Source: Paenibacillus sp. FSL K6-3182 (GTDB taxonomy: Bacteria > Bacillota > Bacilli > Paenibacillales > Paenibacillaceae). Taken from it: a stretch of 64,000 bases of DNA. Location of the stretch: contig NZ_CP150265.1 in NCBI RefSeq assembly GCF_037976325.1, positions 324,001-388,000 on the forward strand. Reading direction: 5' to 3'. This document shows positions 8,383 through 17,004 of this stretch, piece after piece. The stretch's first letter is position 1. Every line of letters starts with the position of its first letter. Below the pieces are notes generated by a model. The model saw only the letters and a list, made by a program, of their open reading frames with translations. It had not been told where the DNA came from and did not search any database. Both the position numbers and the translations under genes were made by a program.

Positions 8383-10293
8383 TTAAAAAGGGTTCAAGAC
8401 ATGGAAGAAGACATTTGGCGATGCCATCCGATAATAATAGCTGCACCAGCCTACTCCTTTGTGGTTGAAGCGGTTTACTGTGCTGTACACCAACCGTTCC
8501 TGTTCAAGCTCTTCGATCCTCGCAATTCGTCCCTCCACATAGTCCATAATCCTAACGGACGCAGTATCCAAGCGACTAATAACTCCGCCATAACGAATGT
8601 CGATGACTTCCCAACCAAATGGTTTGAACATGCGCAGCCACTGCGAGCGATGTGCTATTCGAAGCTCACGTACTGCCTCTGCAATAGCTGTCAGCTCATT
8701 CATGGCTAGGTGCCTCAGTTTATCATCATCCTTTGAATCATAGGCTTGCTTAAGCGTAATCCCGATTTCGCTCTTTAGCTTCAATACGGTGCACAGCTTC
8801 TCAGGCATCTCGAATAAATAATCAAGCGCAGCATTCTTATCGCGTTTATTATGAATTTGCAGCTCTAAGTTGGCATAGTGACTGTCCAGATCCAGCCCTT
8901 CAATTTGCTTGTCGAACATCCCGAGCAGCACATCTTGGTATAGTAGAAACTTCGAAGGGTTGCTTTGCTTGCTGTTGTTTGGCTCCGACCCTGGAATTTC
9001 GTCGAGATCCTTCAACTGCATGAAAGCTTCTGCTTCTATTCCAGTACAAAACTTAACCCGTTCCGCCAGCTGTTCTTGCGTTGGTTTTTGTTCGGAGTAA
9101 GCATGCTCCGCATAAAGCTGCAGACCAAGCAACGCTGCGAAAGGATTTCCCTCATTGCCGTCGTCGCCCCACATGGTTGCATATACTTCGCGGATGCCTT
9201 GCTGTTTGCATACTTGCAGCGCAACATCTGAAGCGTTCAGCGATAAGCCGTAATTCACGCCGAATGTGTTGAAAATCCAAACGGCTCCTGCGAATACTAA
9301 ATTACAGCCGAGCGGCCGATGATTAGCGATAACCCTCTCGTAATCCTCAGCTTCCAAATGTACATAATCCCAATACACCATATCGACATCTTTGGGAATG
9401 CGGCTTGCCATCTCCTCAGGAATGGAGGTATCTTTATCGTAATATTCATCGCCATTCCCGGAAGCGAGCTTGAGGAACATATCACTCCACATCATCGGTT
9501 TCAAACCGCGGCTGCGAGCGACCTCGAGTACTTTCTCCAAATGTGAAGTCATAATATTAAAGCGGCTTTCGTAGCCATTCAAGTCCAAATATTTGCCGCG
9601 GCCAAGTTCCTCTGCTTCGTCCATTCCGATATGAAGCTTGCGGCTGCGGAACGGCGAGCTGGCAGCATCAATCATTTTTTCGATTAGCTTATCTGTCCGT
9701 TCGTCACCGACGAGCAAGGCGCCTTTCGTATCGCGGTAATGCTTGATCGGCTCCCATTTTAGAAATTCCTCCAGATGCGCGAGTGTTTGTATGCTTGGGA
9801 AGGCTTCGATGCCGAATAGGTCGGCATAATCGTCAATTTCCTTCAGCTCCGCTTGCGTATAGCGGCCCCGCATGTAACCAAAATACGGTTCGCCTTCAAT
9901 TTCGTATGTATCCTCCATGTACAGCATGACCGTGCTCATTCCCATTAAAGCCATCTTATTCAGCATGGATTTAAAGCCGTCTAAAGTAAGCACCGCGTTG
10001 CGGGAAAGATCAAACATAGGTCCAATTTGATCGAACTGCTGCTTCTCACGAATATGGAATGTGCTGCTCTTGCGGCTATGTTGAATGAGCAAGCCAAGTC
10101 CGCGGAAAAATTGATGTTTTTGTCCATAACGAATATAAGCCTTGTCCTGTTCAAGGCCAACTTCCAGTTCACCTTCGGATGCTTCGATGTGAACGGGCAG
10201 CCCGTCCTCTTGCAAGTCAATTCCCAGCTCCTTTATGAGCAGCTTTACACCAGGCATTAGCTCCGCATAATGCCCCTCGAAACGTAACTTCAT
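8383..10293 (-). CDS. Glycoside hydrolase family 20-type beta-N-acetylhexosaminidase
   Basis: A protein of 636 residues, probably cytoplasmic, that should remove terminal GlcNAc or GalNAc from oligosaccharides. The (beta/alpha)8 catalytic domain starts near residue 110 (IGPMFDLSRNAV) and carries the GH20 acid pair Asp-Glu in HIGMDEAEELGRG. An N-terminal GH20b-like domain precedes it and a helical C-terminal domain follows. The start is placed at 10293 because GGAGGAAG lies just upstream of that ATG; a longer reading adds 34 hydrophobic residues with no ribosome site. It faces the lyase operon across a shared terminator. Hexosaminidase next to PL8 and GH88 would fit degradation of hexosamine-containing glycosaminoglycans (inference). 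Confidence 0.85.
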   Translation of the reverse strand: MKLRFEGHYAELMPGVKLLIKELGIDLQEDGLPVHIEASEGELEVGLEQDKAYIRYGQKHQFFRGLGLLIQHSRKSSTFHIREKQQFDQIGPMFDLSRNAVLTLDGFKSMLNKMALMGMSTVMLYMEDTYEIEGEPYFGYMRGRYTQAELKEIDDYADLFGIEAFPSIQTLAHLEEFLKWEPIKHYRDTKGALLVGDERTDKLIEKMIDAASSPFRSRKLHIGMDEAEELGRGKYLDLNGYESRFNIMTSHLEKVLEVARSRGLKPMMWSDMFLKLASGNGDEYYDKDTSIPEEMASRIPKDVDMVYWDYVHLEAEDYERVIANHRPLGCNLVFAGAVWIFNTFGVNYGLSLNASDVALQVCKQQGIREVYATMWGDDGNEGNPFAALLGLQLYAEHAYSEQKPTQEQLAERVKFCTGIEAEAFMQLKDLDEIPGSEPNNSKQSNPSKFLLYQDVLLGMFDKQIEGLDLDSHYANLELQIHNKRDKNAALDYLFEMPEKLCTVLKLKSEIGITLKQAYDSKDDDKLRHLAMNELTAIAEAVRELRIAHRSQWLRMFKPFGWEVIDIRYGGVISRLDTASVRIMDYVEGRIARIEELEQERLVYSTVNRFNHKGVGWCSYYYRMASPNVFFHVLNPF

Positions 10294-10422
10294 ATGATCT
10301 TCCTCCAGCATTTCGGATTTTGTGAAGATGATAACCACAAATAATTTAATGCTATTCCAACCATTTGATGAAAGCAATAAGGACTTCATTCGCACATTTG
10401 AGGTGCATCACGCTTTTATATG

Positions 10423-11022
10423 TTATGAACGATCTTTTAGAAGCAAGCCGTTTAACACGAGGGAAAGACTCTGCAAAGCCTTACTCAAGCCGTCCTCGGC
10501 GTTTTCGGCGTTTGCCAGCCAAAAAGCAGTATTAATTAGCGCTCCATTTAATAACCGCGCTAAAGCTTCGTGATCTGTCGTCTTTATAACTTGATCTATC
10601 ATTAAACGATGAAGCATATCAGCCATCGTTGCGAGACATTGGGACTGAGATGATTGCGAATAAGCATTTCCGAGAGCAGAGGGTGCATCTCTAAGTACGA
10701 TTCGCTGAATTTCCGGTTCAAGCGCCATGGCAAGATATGCGTGGCATCGACCAACGAACCCTTCCCAATTTCCTTCGGCTGTATCTGAAATTTCGGCTAA
10801 TCTGCTATCCATTTCAGCATCTATTTCGTTGACAACTGCTTCTAATAACCCTTTTTTGTCGCCAAAATGATGATATAACGCACCGCGCGTTAACCCCGCG
10901 GAAGCTGTAAGCTCATCCATCGATGTGTTTGCATACCCAATCGTGCCAAATGCTTCTCTAGCGGCACTCACTAGTTTGATTCGTGTTTCTGCAATCATTT
11001 CTGATCTCGTTTTGCGAACCAT
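10423..11022 (-). CDS. TetR-family transcriptional repressor
   Basis: A one-component regulator of about 200 residues. The N-terminal helix-turn-helix reads TSMDELTASAGLTRGALYHHFGDKKGL, split here as a typical TetR pattern of TRGALYHHF and DKKGL; the C-terminal part is a helical ligand-binding and dimer domain. The ATG at 11022 is chosen because AGGAGG precedes it; an upstream in-frame ATG at 11061 would fall in the promoter region. It diverges from the MFS gene, and two operator-like palindromes lie between them, so it very probably represses both its own gene and the efflux pump until a drug-like ligand binds. Confidence 0.9.
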   Translation of the reverse strand: MVRKTRSEMIAETRIKLVSAAREAFGTIGYANTSMDELTASAGLTRGALYHHFGDKKGLLEAVVNEIDAEMDSRLAEISDTAEGNWEGFVGRCHAYLAMALEPEIQRIVLRDAPSALGNAYSQSSQSQCLATMADMLHRLMIDQVIKTTDHEALARLLNGALINTAFWLANAENAEDGLSKALQSLSLVLNGLLLKDRS

Positions 11023-11054
11023 GTTTCCTCCTGCTTGCATTCTTTTTTTAATCA

Positions 11055-11107
11055 TTGACATACGCGCCGTATGTATTTATATTATTCACATACACGGCGT
11101 ATGTCAA
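11055..11107. promoter_or_regulatory. Overlapping face-to-face promoters with two TetR operators
   Basis: The plus strand has TTGACA (11055-11060), a 17-base spacer and TATATT (11078-11083), driving the MFS gene. The minus strand has TTGACA (complement of 11102-11107), 17 bases and TAATAT (complement of 11079-11084), driving tetR. The -10 boxes overlap almost completely. Each spacer holds one 17-bp palindrome: ACATACGCGCCGTATGT (11058-11074) and ACATACACGGCGTATGT (11088-11104). Their centres are 30 bp apart, about three helical turns. Binding of the TetR protein to both would block both promoters. Confidence 0.85.
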
Positions 11108-11175
11108 TTCATATTTCGACGCCCAAATCAAACAGAGTCTAAATAAAAAGTTTTTCATATGAGGGGAGAAAAGGA

Positions 11176-11226
11176 ATGAACAGTGTAGTACGAATCGTTT
11201 ACTGCTTGGAGGTGCATCATGGCTAA
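11176..11226 (+). CDS. Possible 16-residue leader peptide before the efflux pump
   Basis: In the MFS transcript leader an ATG at 11176, 7 bases after a strong GGGGAG site, opens a frame for MNSVVRIVYCLEVHHG that stops at 11224-11226. It runs over the MFS ribosome site and overlaps its start codon by 8 bases in another phase. Leader peptides that couple or attenuate translation are known upstream of resistance genes. Whether this one is translated is inference. Confidence 0.4.
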   Translation: MNSVVRIVYCLEVHHG

Positions 11227-12427
11227 TTCGTACCGCGAGATATTCAAAGCTGCCGGAGCAAAAGGGTTTTCAGCTGCAGGTTTTGTTGCTCGTATGCCTA
11301 TATCGATGATGGGCATTGGCATCGTGACCATGTTGTCGCAGCTGCGCGGCGAATACTGGCTAGCAGGTGCTGTAGCAGCTACCTTTGCTTTATCAACGGC
11401 TTTAATGGCTCCACAAATTTCCCGTATGGTAGATCGGTTGGGGCAATCCCGTATTCTGCTCCCATTTACAGGGATTAGTGTAGTATCTATCGTTTTCTTG
11501 CTGCTATGCACAAGATATGAAGCGCCGGATTGGACGCTATTCCTGTTTGCCTTAATTGCAGGCTGCATGCCTAGTATGCCGGCAATGGTTCGTGCGCGCT
11601 GGGCTGAGCTGTACCGGGGCTCCCCGAAGCTGCAAACGGCGTTTGCCTTTGAATCTGTAATGGATGAGCTTTGCTTTATCATTGGCCCAATCATTTCGGT
11701 CGGTTTAAGCGTTATGCTGTTTCCCGAAGCGGGTCCGCTTCTAGCCATCGTTTTTTTAGCCATAGGGGTCATCCTGTTTACGATGCAAAAGAGTACAGAA
11801 CCTGCTGTGCGTCCCCTTCATTCAGATCATAAAGGTTCGGTTATTAAGATTGGCTCATTGCGGGTGTTGGTGTTTGCGCTCATTGCGTTAGGCACTATTT
11901 TTGGCACCGTGGATATTGTTAGTGTAGCTTTTGCAGAAAATCAAGGAAATACTGCAGCTGCCAGCATTGTGCTTTCCGTTTATGCTTTAGGTTCGTGCTT
12001 AGCTGGCTTGGTTTATGGTGCACTTAGGCTCAGAACTCCGCTTTATCGCCAGTTTTTGTGGGCTGCCGCGGTCACCATGGCAACGATGCTTCCGCTATTA
12101 TTTGTAGATAATATAACGAAGCTAGCAGTAGCTGTATTTTTCGCTGGGATATCGGTAGCTCCTACTATTATTGTTACGATGGGCTTGGTGGAGAAAATTG
12201 TGCCCGAATCTAAAGTGACGGAAGGAATGACTTGGGCTATTACAGGCATGGGAATCGGGGTTGCTTTAGGATCATCCGCAGCTGGCTGGGTCGTGGATCA
12301 CTTTGGTGCGCGAACGGGATTCGCGGTAGCAATAGCAGCAGGAATTCTCGCTCTGATTATTGTGGCTCTTGGTTATAAATCGCTGATGACAGCATATAAT
12401 TACGCAATAAGGAGCTCTGAGCAGTAA
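11219..12427 (+). CDS. MFS transporter, probable drug efflux pump
   Basis: A membrane protein of 402 residues with about 12 hydrophobic helices. The N-terminal half carries the loop SRMVDRLGQSRIL, a variant of the MFS motif A (G-x-x-x-D-R-x-G-R), and the C-terminal half repeats the fold. Its start follows GGAGGTGCATC directly. It is transcribed divergently from a TetR repressor with two operators in between, the usual arrangement for drug-inducible exporters. The substrate cannot be told. A terminator follows at 12462. Confidence 0.88.
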   Translation: MANSYREIFKAAGAKGFSAAGFVARMPISMMGIGIVTMLSQLRGEYWLAGAVAATFALSTALMAPQISRMVDRLGQSRILLPFTGISVVSIVFLLLCTRYEAPDWTLFLFALIAGCMPSMPAMVRARWAELYRGSPKLQTAFAFESVMDELCFIIGPIISVGLSVMLFPEAGPLLAIVFLAIGVILFTMQKSTEPAVRPLHSDHKGSVIKIGSLRVLVFALIALGTIFGTVDIVSVAFAENQGNTAAASIVLSVYALGSCLAGLVYGALRLRTPLYRQFLWAAAVTMATMLPLLFVDNITKLAVAVFFAGISVAPTIIVTMGLVEKIVPESKVTEGMTWAITGMGIGVALGSSAAGWVVDHFGARTGFAVAIAAGILALIIVALGYKSLMTAYNYAIRSSEQ

Positions 12428-12461
12428 GTATTAATATGCTAAGAGCTATAGTATGAATACT

Positions 12462-12495
12462 AACCCACGACCAAATAAGGTTGTGGGTTTTTGTT
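12462..12495 (+). terminator. Terminator after MFS gene
   Basis: AACCCACGACC pairs with GGTTGTGGGTT (one G-U pair), loop AAATAA, followed by TTTTTGTTT. Confidence 0.8.
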
Positions 12496-12605
12496 TGTAC
12501 TGTAATAAAGACAGCCCGGCAGTAATAAACAGTTATAGTTATTTTCCATCTTTACCCATATAAAAATATGTGAGTAAATAGGTTGGTAACGAAAGGGGGA
12601 AGAAT

Positions 12606-14798
12606 ATGACCTTTATTAATAAGCTTCCTAAGGCGATAGAAGCACAACTTAGAGAGAAAACGCTGTTTCATGCCGTATCAGATTTAATGAATGATGGTCA
12701 GTTTGGGGAAGAATGGCTGGTACTGACTGAAAAGGAAGTATCGGTGTGGAGTTCGGATGGGATGTTGGTGACTAAACTCACATTTTCGGATATTACAGAT
12801 GCCCGGGCTGTTGGCGGAGTAGGCGGCGGCTCATTGCTAGCGGATACCAAGAACGGTCCGATTATCCTTATACGCTACACAGCATCGCTTACTTCTATAT
12901 TTGGATATGCATCTAAATTAATGGGTGCAGTGGCAAAAGGCGAAGAGCGGCCAACGGTTTCTGAGAAAGAATTCCCGAGAAATTGTCCAAAATGCCGCAA
13001 TCCGCTGCCGGACGATTCTCAAGCTTGTCCCGTTTGTAAAAACAACGGCAAGGTTCTGTTTCGAATGCTGAGCTATGCGAAACCTTACAAGCTGCAAATG
13101 GTTGCGGCAGCGATTATGTTGATTTTCACAACATTGGTTGAGCTTATCCCGCCATTTTTGACCAAAATGATTGTGGATGATGTGCTGACTCCGAAGGATA
13201 TGGGCTCCACGCTTTTGTGGATTGTTATCGGCCTTGCAGCGACCTCGCTGGTAGTCACCCTCATGCAGACCGTGCGCGGTATTATTGGCGTGTGGATCGG
13301 TTCCAAATTAATGGGCGATCTTCGGCACGATGTCTATAATGCCTTGATGAGATTGTCGTTATCCTTCTTTGACCGAAGGCAATCCTCGCAGTTCATTGGA
13401 CGGGTAAACAATGATTCAGAGGCGATGCGGCAATTCATGACCGATGGTGTCATCTGGGTCTCGGGTGAGTCACTTCGTGTCATTGCGATTTTCATCATTA
13501 TGTTTAGCTTTGATTGGAAATTAACGCTGCTCGCCATGCTGCCTATGCCGCTTATGATTATTTTGTCCAGTGTATTATGGCCGATGATCGGTCGGCGGTG
13601 GTATCAGCAGTGGAGGTCTATTTTCAGATTAAATGCTTTAGTTGGCGATTCTTTGCAAGGAATTCGTGTGGTTAAAGCGTTTGGTCAGGAAAAGACGGAA
13701 ATGTCACGTTATACGGCAGCGAATAAGGAGCTCGTTCGGCATAATATTCGAATTGAAGGTTTGTGGCAGGGCATGTTCCCCGTCTTCGCTTTAGTCGCTG
13801 GAGCGGGTACTTTATTGATTTGGTATTTTGGCGGCAAAACCGTGCTTCAGGGCAATCTATCTATCGGTACCTTGATCGCTCTAGTTACCTATTTGGGCAT
13901 GCTTCTTGGACCATTGCAGTGGGTAAGCCAAATGATCAACTGGGCAACGCATGCGATTTCGGCAGCTGACCGCGTATTTGAAATTATGGATACCCCGTCT
14001 GATGTGCCCGATACCGTAAACCCAGCACAGATTGGCCGTGTAAAAGGCGAGGTTGAATTCAAAAAGGTGACTTATGGATACGAAAAGCATCACCCTGTGC
14101 TCAAAAGTGTAGACTTAAAGGTAGCTGCAGGCGAGATGATTGGATTAGTCGGACATTCCGGTGCGGGAAAATCGACGTTTATTAACATGATTTGCCGATT
14201 TTATGATTCGGATGAGGGTACGATTACGATCGACGGCACGAACATCCGCAATATTAGCCAGAACGACCTGCGTAAGCAGATTGGCGTTGTACTGCAGGAG
14301 ACGTTTCTGTTTGACGGGACGATAGCAGAAAATATTGCTTACTCTAAACCGGACGCTACAGAGCTGGAAATTATGCGCGCAGCCAAAATCGCTAATGCAC
14401 ATGATTTCATCGTTCAGCTGCCGGATGGCTACGACACGAGAGTAGGTGAACGTGGTCATAAGCTGTCTGGTGGAGAAAAGCAGCGGGTATCTATTGCTCG
14501 CGCCATTATTCATGATCCGCGAATTCTAATTCTGGACGAAGCAACGGCCTCCGTAGATACGGTGACGGAGCGTCAAATTCAAGAAGCAATATCGCGTCTG
14601 GTTAAAGGAAGAACAACGTTTGCGATTGCCCATCGATTGTCAACTTTGCGTAATGCAGACCGGCTTGTTGTGCTGGATCACGGCAAAATTGTTGAAGTAG
14701 GAACACATGAGGAGCTGCTGGCTTCCGAAGGTGCATACTACAAGCTGGTTGAGGCGCAAAAGGAAATGTCCAAGATCAAGGGGGTTGAAAATGCATGA
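12606..14798 (+). CDS. ABC exporter (fused membrane and ATPase domains) with zinc-ribbon insert
   Basis: A half-transporter of 730 residues. Residues 1-120 form a soluble domain resembling a PH-like fold. Two CPxC knuckles, CPKC and CPVC (about 127-145), form a likely zinc ribbon. A six-helix exporter membrane domain covers about 155-440, and the ATPase domain covers about 480-720 with Walker A GHSGAGKST, signature LSGGEKQR, Walker B ILILDEATASVD and switch histidine in AHRLS. The next gene overlaps by 4 bases and encodes a DUF1854 protein. I recall this pair being annotated elsewhere as cyanophycin-metabolism-associated, yet no cyanophycin synthetase is visible here, so the cargo is open. 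The site AAAGGGGGAAGA supports the start. Confidence 0.88.
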   Translation: MTFINKLPKAIEAQLREKTLFHAVSDLMNDGQFGEEWLVLTEKEVSVWSSDGMLVTKLTFSDITDARAVGGVGGGSLLADTKNGPIILIRYTASLTSIFGYASKLMGAVAKGEERPTVSEKEFPRNCPKCRNPLPDDSQACPVCKNNGKVLFRMLSYAKPYKLQMVAAAIMLIFTTLVELIPPFLTKMIVDDVLTPKDMGSTLLWIVIGLAATSLVVTLMQTVRGIIGVWIGSKLMGDLRHDVYNALMRLSLSFFDRRQSSQFIGRVNNDSEAMRQFMTDGVIWVSGESLRVIAIFIIMFSFDWKLTLLAMLPMPLMIILSSVLWPMIGRRWYQQWRSIFRLNALVGDSLQGIRVVKAFGQEKTEMSRYTAANKELVRHNIRIEGLWQGMFPVFALVAGAGTLLIWYFGGKTVLQGNLSIGTLIALVTYLGMLLGPLQWVSQMINWATHAISAADRVFEIMDTPSDVPDTVNPAQIGRVKGEVEFKKVTYGYEKHHPVLKSVDLKVAAGEMIGLVGHSGAGKSTFINMICRFYDSDEGTITIDGTNIRNISQNDLRKQIGVVLQETFLFDGTIAENIAYSKPDATELEIMRAAKIANAHDFIVQLPDGYDTRVGERGHKLSGGEKQRVSIARAIIHDPRILILDEATASVDTVTERQIQEAISRLVKGRTTFAIAHRLSTLRNADRLVVLDHGKIVEVGTHEELLASEGAYYKLVEAQKEMSKIKGVENA

Positions 14799-15328
14799 TT
14801 GATTCCAATGACATTAGTGTTGAAATAAACACGAAGGACCCTTTTGAGATTAATCTATTGGAACCAAACGCGGTCTCATTTTCCCGCAGCCAAGGCGGCG
14901 TTTTTCAAGGCGTTGTAGCAGGAAAGGCCTATGAAGAAATCATACTCTTTCGTATATTTCCTTTCCAATACACGACCCAGTATATTTCCGTCCGCGATGC
15001 AAAGGGTGAAGAGATCGGCGTTATTCAGGATATTGAGCAGCTGGATAAAGAAAGCCGATCCGAAATGGATAAAGAGCTGAAGCTTCGGTATTTCCTTCCG
15101 CTTGTAACTCATATTGATTCCATTAAGCAAAAAGCCGACATGTGGATTTGGGAGTTGCAAACCAATTTGGGACCGACCCGCATCGTCATGCGGAACTTGC
15201 ATGAGCATATGCAATACCCGAGTGATAATCGAATTATTCTGACCGACATCAACGGCAAAAGATGTGAAGTTCGTGATTGGAAGAAGTTAGACGGCCACAG
15301 TCGCGGTCAGTTGAAGGATGTCTTATAA
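14795..15328 (+). CDS. DUF1854 family protein, partner of the ABC exporter
   Basis: A soluble protein of 177 residues with no membrane helix. Its ATG overlaps the stop of the ABC gene (ATGA), which implies translational coupling. Recognisable DUF1854 features are FRIFPFQYTTQYISV near residue 53 and the closing pattern DGHSRGQLKDVL. In the related pairs I know, this protein always goes with an ABC exporter of the preceding type. Its role, regulator or cargo adaptor, is unknown. A strong terminator follows. Confidence 0.8.
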   Translation: MIDSNDISVEINTKDPFEINLLEPNAVSFSRSQGGVFQGVVAGKAYEEIILFRIFPFQYTTQYISVRDAKGEEIGVIQDIEQLDKESRSEMDKELKLRYFLPLVTHIDSIKQKADMWIWELQTNLGPTRIVMRNLHEHMQYPSDNRIILTDINGKRCEVRDWKKLDGHSRGQLKDVL

Positions 15329-15341
15329 GGCAACGAATATC

Positions 15342-15386
15342 GTGCTGTCCCTCTTTTTCTAAATAAAAAGAGAGGGCGGCACTTTT
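15342..15386 (+). terminator. Strong terminator after DUF1854 gene
   Basis: GTGCTGTCCCTCTTTT pairs with AAAAGAGAGGGCGGCAC almost completely, followed by TTTTG. Confidence 0.85.
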
Positions 15387-15505
15387 GTATTGTCTTATGA
15401 TGCTCGTGTAGAAAAAAAGTAGATTGCATGTGAAAATCATCGTAAGATAGATTGATATCCACTTTCAACCAGCATCCCAATGATCAATGGAAGGATCATG
15501 TGTAA

Positions 15506-16018
15506 ATGAACAAAATAGTTAAAATAACGACAGGCACAATTATTATTGCGGCGTTCAGCTTGATGGTCTATCTTGGGTATAGCTATCTCAACAAACTCAA
15601 AACCGAATTATCGAGCATCGCCTTGTCGGAGCTCAGTACAGGGGAAGAAGTGGCGGTTGATTTTGCGGAGAAACCAACGGTTTTATCCATCTTTACTTCG
15701 TGGTGCCCTTACTGTAATGAGGATGCCCCAAAAATGGTCGCTTTGCATGAAAAGTATAAGGATAAAATTAATGTATACGGTATAAATGTTACGAATCGTG
15801 ATGAATTATCAGAGGTAAAAAACTATGTGGAGCAGCATCAAATTACATACCCGGTCCTCCTGGATAAAACGGGGGATGTATACAAGTACTACGGCGGGGA
15901 TGGCTTCCCAGCTCTGTGCTTTGTGAATACGGACGGGGAAATCATTGATTACATTATCGGATCGCTTGACCAAGATGAAATAGAAGCTTCGTTTAAGAAG
16001 CTTCTCGGCGAGACCTAA
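15506..16018 (+). CDS. Membrane-anchored TlpA/ResA-like thioredoxin
   Basis: A protein of 170 residues with one N-terminal membrane helix (about 5-28) and an extracytoplasmic thioredoxin fold. The redox motif is Cys67-Pro-Tyr-Cys70 in TSWCPYCNEDAP, and the cis-proline region reads DGFPALCFVN. Proteins of this group reduce disulfides outside the membrane, for example in cytochrome c maturation or spore coat assembly. The next gene starts 13 bases later, an MBL-fold hydrolase, so the two are probably co-transcribed. The specific partner is unknown. An extra Cys occurs in the PALCF segment. Confidence 0.82.
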   Translation: MNKIVKITTGTIIIAAFSLMVYLGYSYLNKLKTELSSIALSELSTGEEVAVDFAEKPTVLSIFTSWCPYCNEDAPKMVALHEKYKDKINVYGINVTNRDELSEVKNYVEQHQITYPVLLDKTGDVYKYYGGDGFPALCFVNTDGEIIDYIIGSLDQDEIEASFKKLLGET

Positions 16019-16031
16019 AGGAGAGATACTT

Positions 16032-16847
16032 TTGATTCAATACAAAAATGAACAGGTAACCGTGTTCCAAAGTGAGTTATATCAAACGACAGCGACGGTC
16101 ATTCAGACGGAGGAAATGGTACTCATCGTAGATCCGAACTGGCTTGCGGGAGAAGTTGAGGCGATTAAAGAGTATGTAAATGAGATCAAAGGTGATCGAG
16201 CTTTGTATCTATTATTTACTCACGGAGATTTCGATCATATTATTGGTTATCAAGCGTTCCCTGATGCCACAACCATCGGCAGCATCGGGCTGCATCAGCA
16301 TCCGCAAAAAGAAGAGAAGCTTGAAATGATTCGAGAGTTTGATCGTAAAAACTATATTGCAAGAAATTATCCTATCGCATTCCCAAGCCTTGATATCATA
16401 ATTAAAGAGGATGGACAGCAGCTGCACGTAGGAGATACGACAATGACTTTCTATCTTGCGCCGGGTCATACGGAGGATGGATTAATAACGATCGTGGAGC
16501 CGTTAGGAATCATGATTGCAGGAGACTATTTATCCGATTTCGAGCTGCCTTTTATTTATCAAAGTGCGAAGGCGTATAATCATACCCTTGAGAAGGCTGG
16601 CCATATTTTTGCAACGCATTCCGTTCACTTGCTTATACCGGGTCACGGAAAAGCGACAGCCGACTCGTCAGAGATGAAGAGACGCGTGGCCATGGCATCG
16701 GATTACCTAAACCGCCTTTGTGAGGCAGTTGTGGCAAATAACGAGACTGCTCTTGCTGCGCTCTACCGTGAGCATGCCTTCTTATCCACCTTTACGGAAT
16801 ATTGCCACAAGGAAAATGTATCGATTATACAACGTGAATATCAGTAA
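16032..16847 (+). CDS. MBL-fold metallo-hydrolase
   Basis: A protein of 271 residues from the metallo-beta-lactamase superfamily. Metal ligands: THGDFDH (about 62-68, the HxHxDH motif with Gly in place of the second His), PGHTEDG (about 143) and IPGHG (about 200). The aspartate bridging the metals is in AGDYLSD. It starts with TTG, supported by AAGGAGAG just upstream. No signal peptide. The family covers glyoxalase II-like and other hydrolases; the substrate is not predictable. Its partner upstream is the thioredoxin-like protein. Confidence 0.8.
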   Translation: MIQYKNEQVTVFQSELYQTTATVIQTEEMVLIVDPNWLAGEVEAIKEYVNEIKGDRALYLLFTHGDFDHIIGYQAFPDATTIGSIGLHQHPQKEEKLEMIREFDRKNYIARNYPIAFPSLDIIIKEDGQQLHVGDTTMTFYLAPGHTEDGLITIVEPLGIMIAGDYLSDFELPFIYQSAKAYNHTLEKAGHIFATHSVHLLIPGHGKATADSSEMKRRVAMASDYLNRLCEAVVANNETALAALYREHAFLSTFTEYCHKENVSIIQREYQ

Positions 16848-16866
16848 TATTATGATCAACGAACAT

Positions 16867-16918
16867 TAAAACACCCTAACGAGGAGCCGCTTGCGTGCTG
16901 CGCGATAGGGTGTTTTTG
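16867..16918 (+). terminator. Terminator after MBL gene
   Basis: AAAACACCCTA pairs with TAGGGTGTTTT around a loop that itself can form a GC-rich inner hairpin; a T run follows. Confidence 0.8.
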
Positions 16919-17004
16919 GTTTATTTACGTTTAAACTTCCTTTTTCATAGTATATTATGGAAGTGACTGATGTTTACTATTCTATCAACTAATGGAGAAC
17001 GCAT

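Noticed and set aside
10294..10395. Longer start of the GH20 gene with a hydrophobic beginning
   Set aside because: It could imitate a signal peptide, but GGAGGAAG sits directly before the ATG at 10293 and the longer form has no ribosome site.
11155..11772. A 205-codon frame on the minus strand inside the MFS gene
   Set aside because: It mirrors a membrane protein gene with clear helices, has no ribosome site and reads as low-complexity Ser/Ala/Thr.
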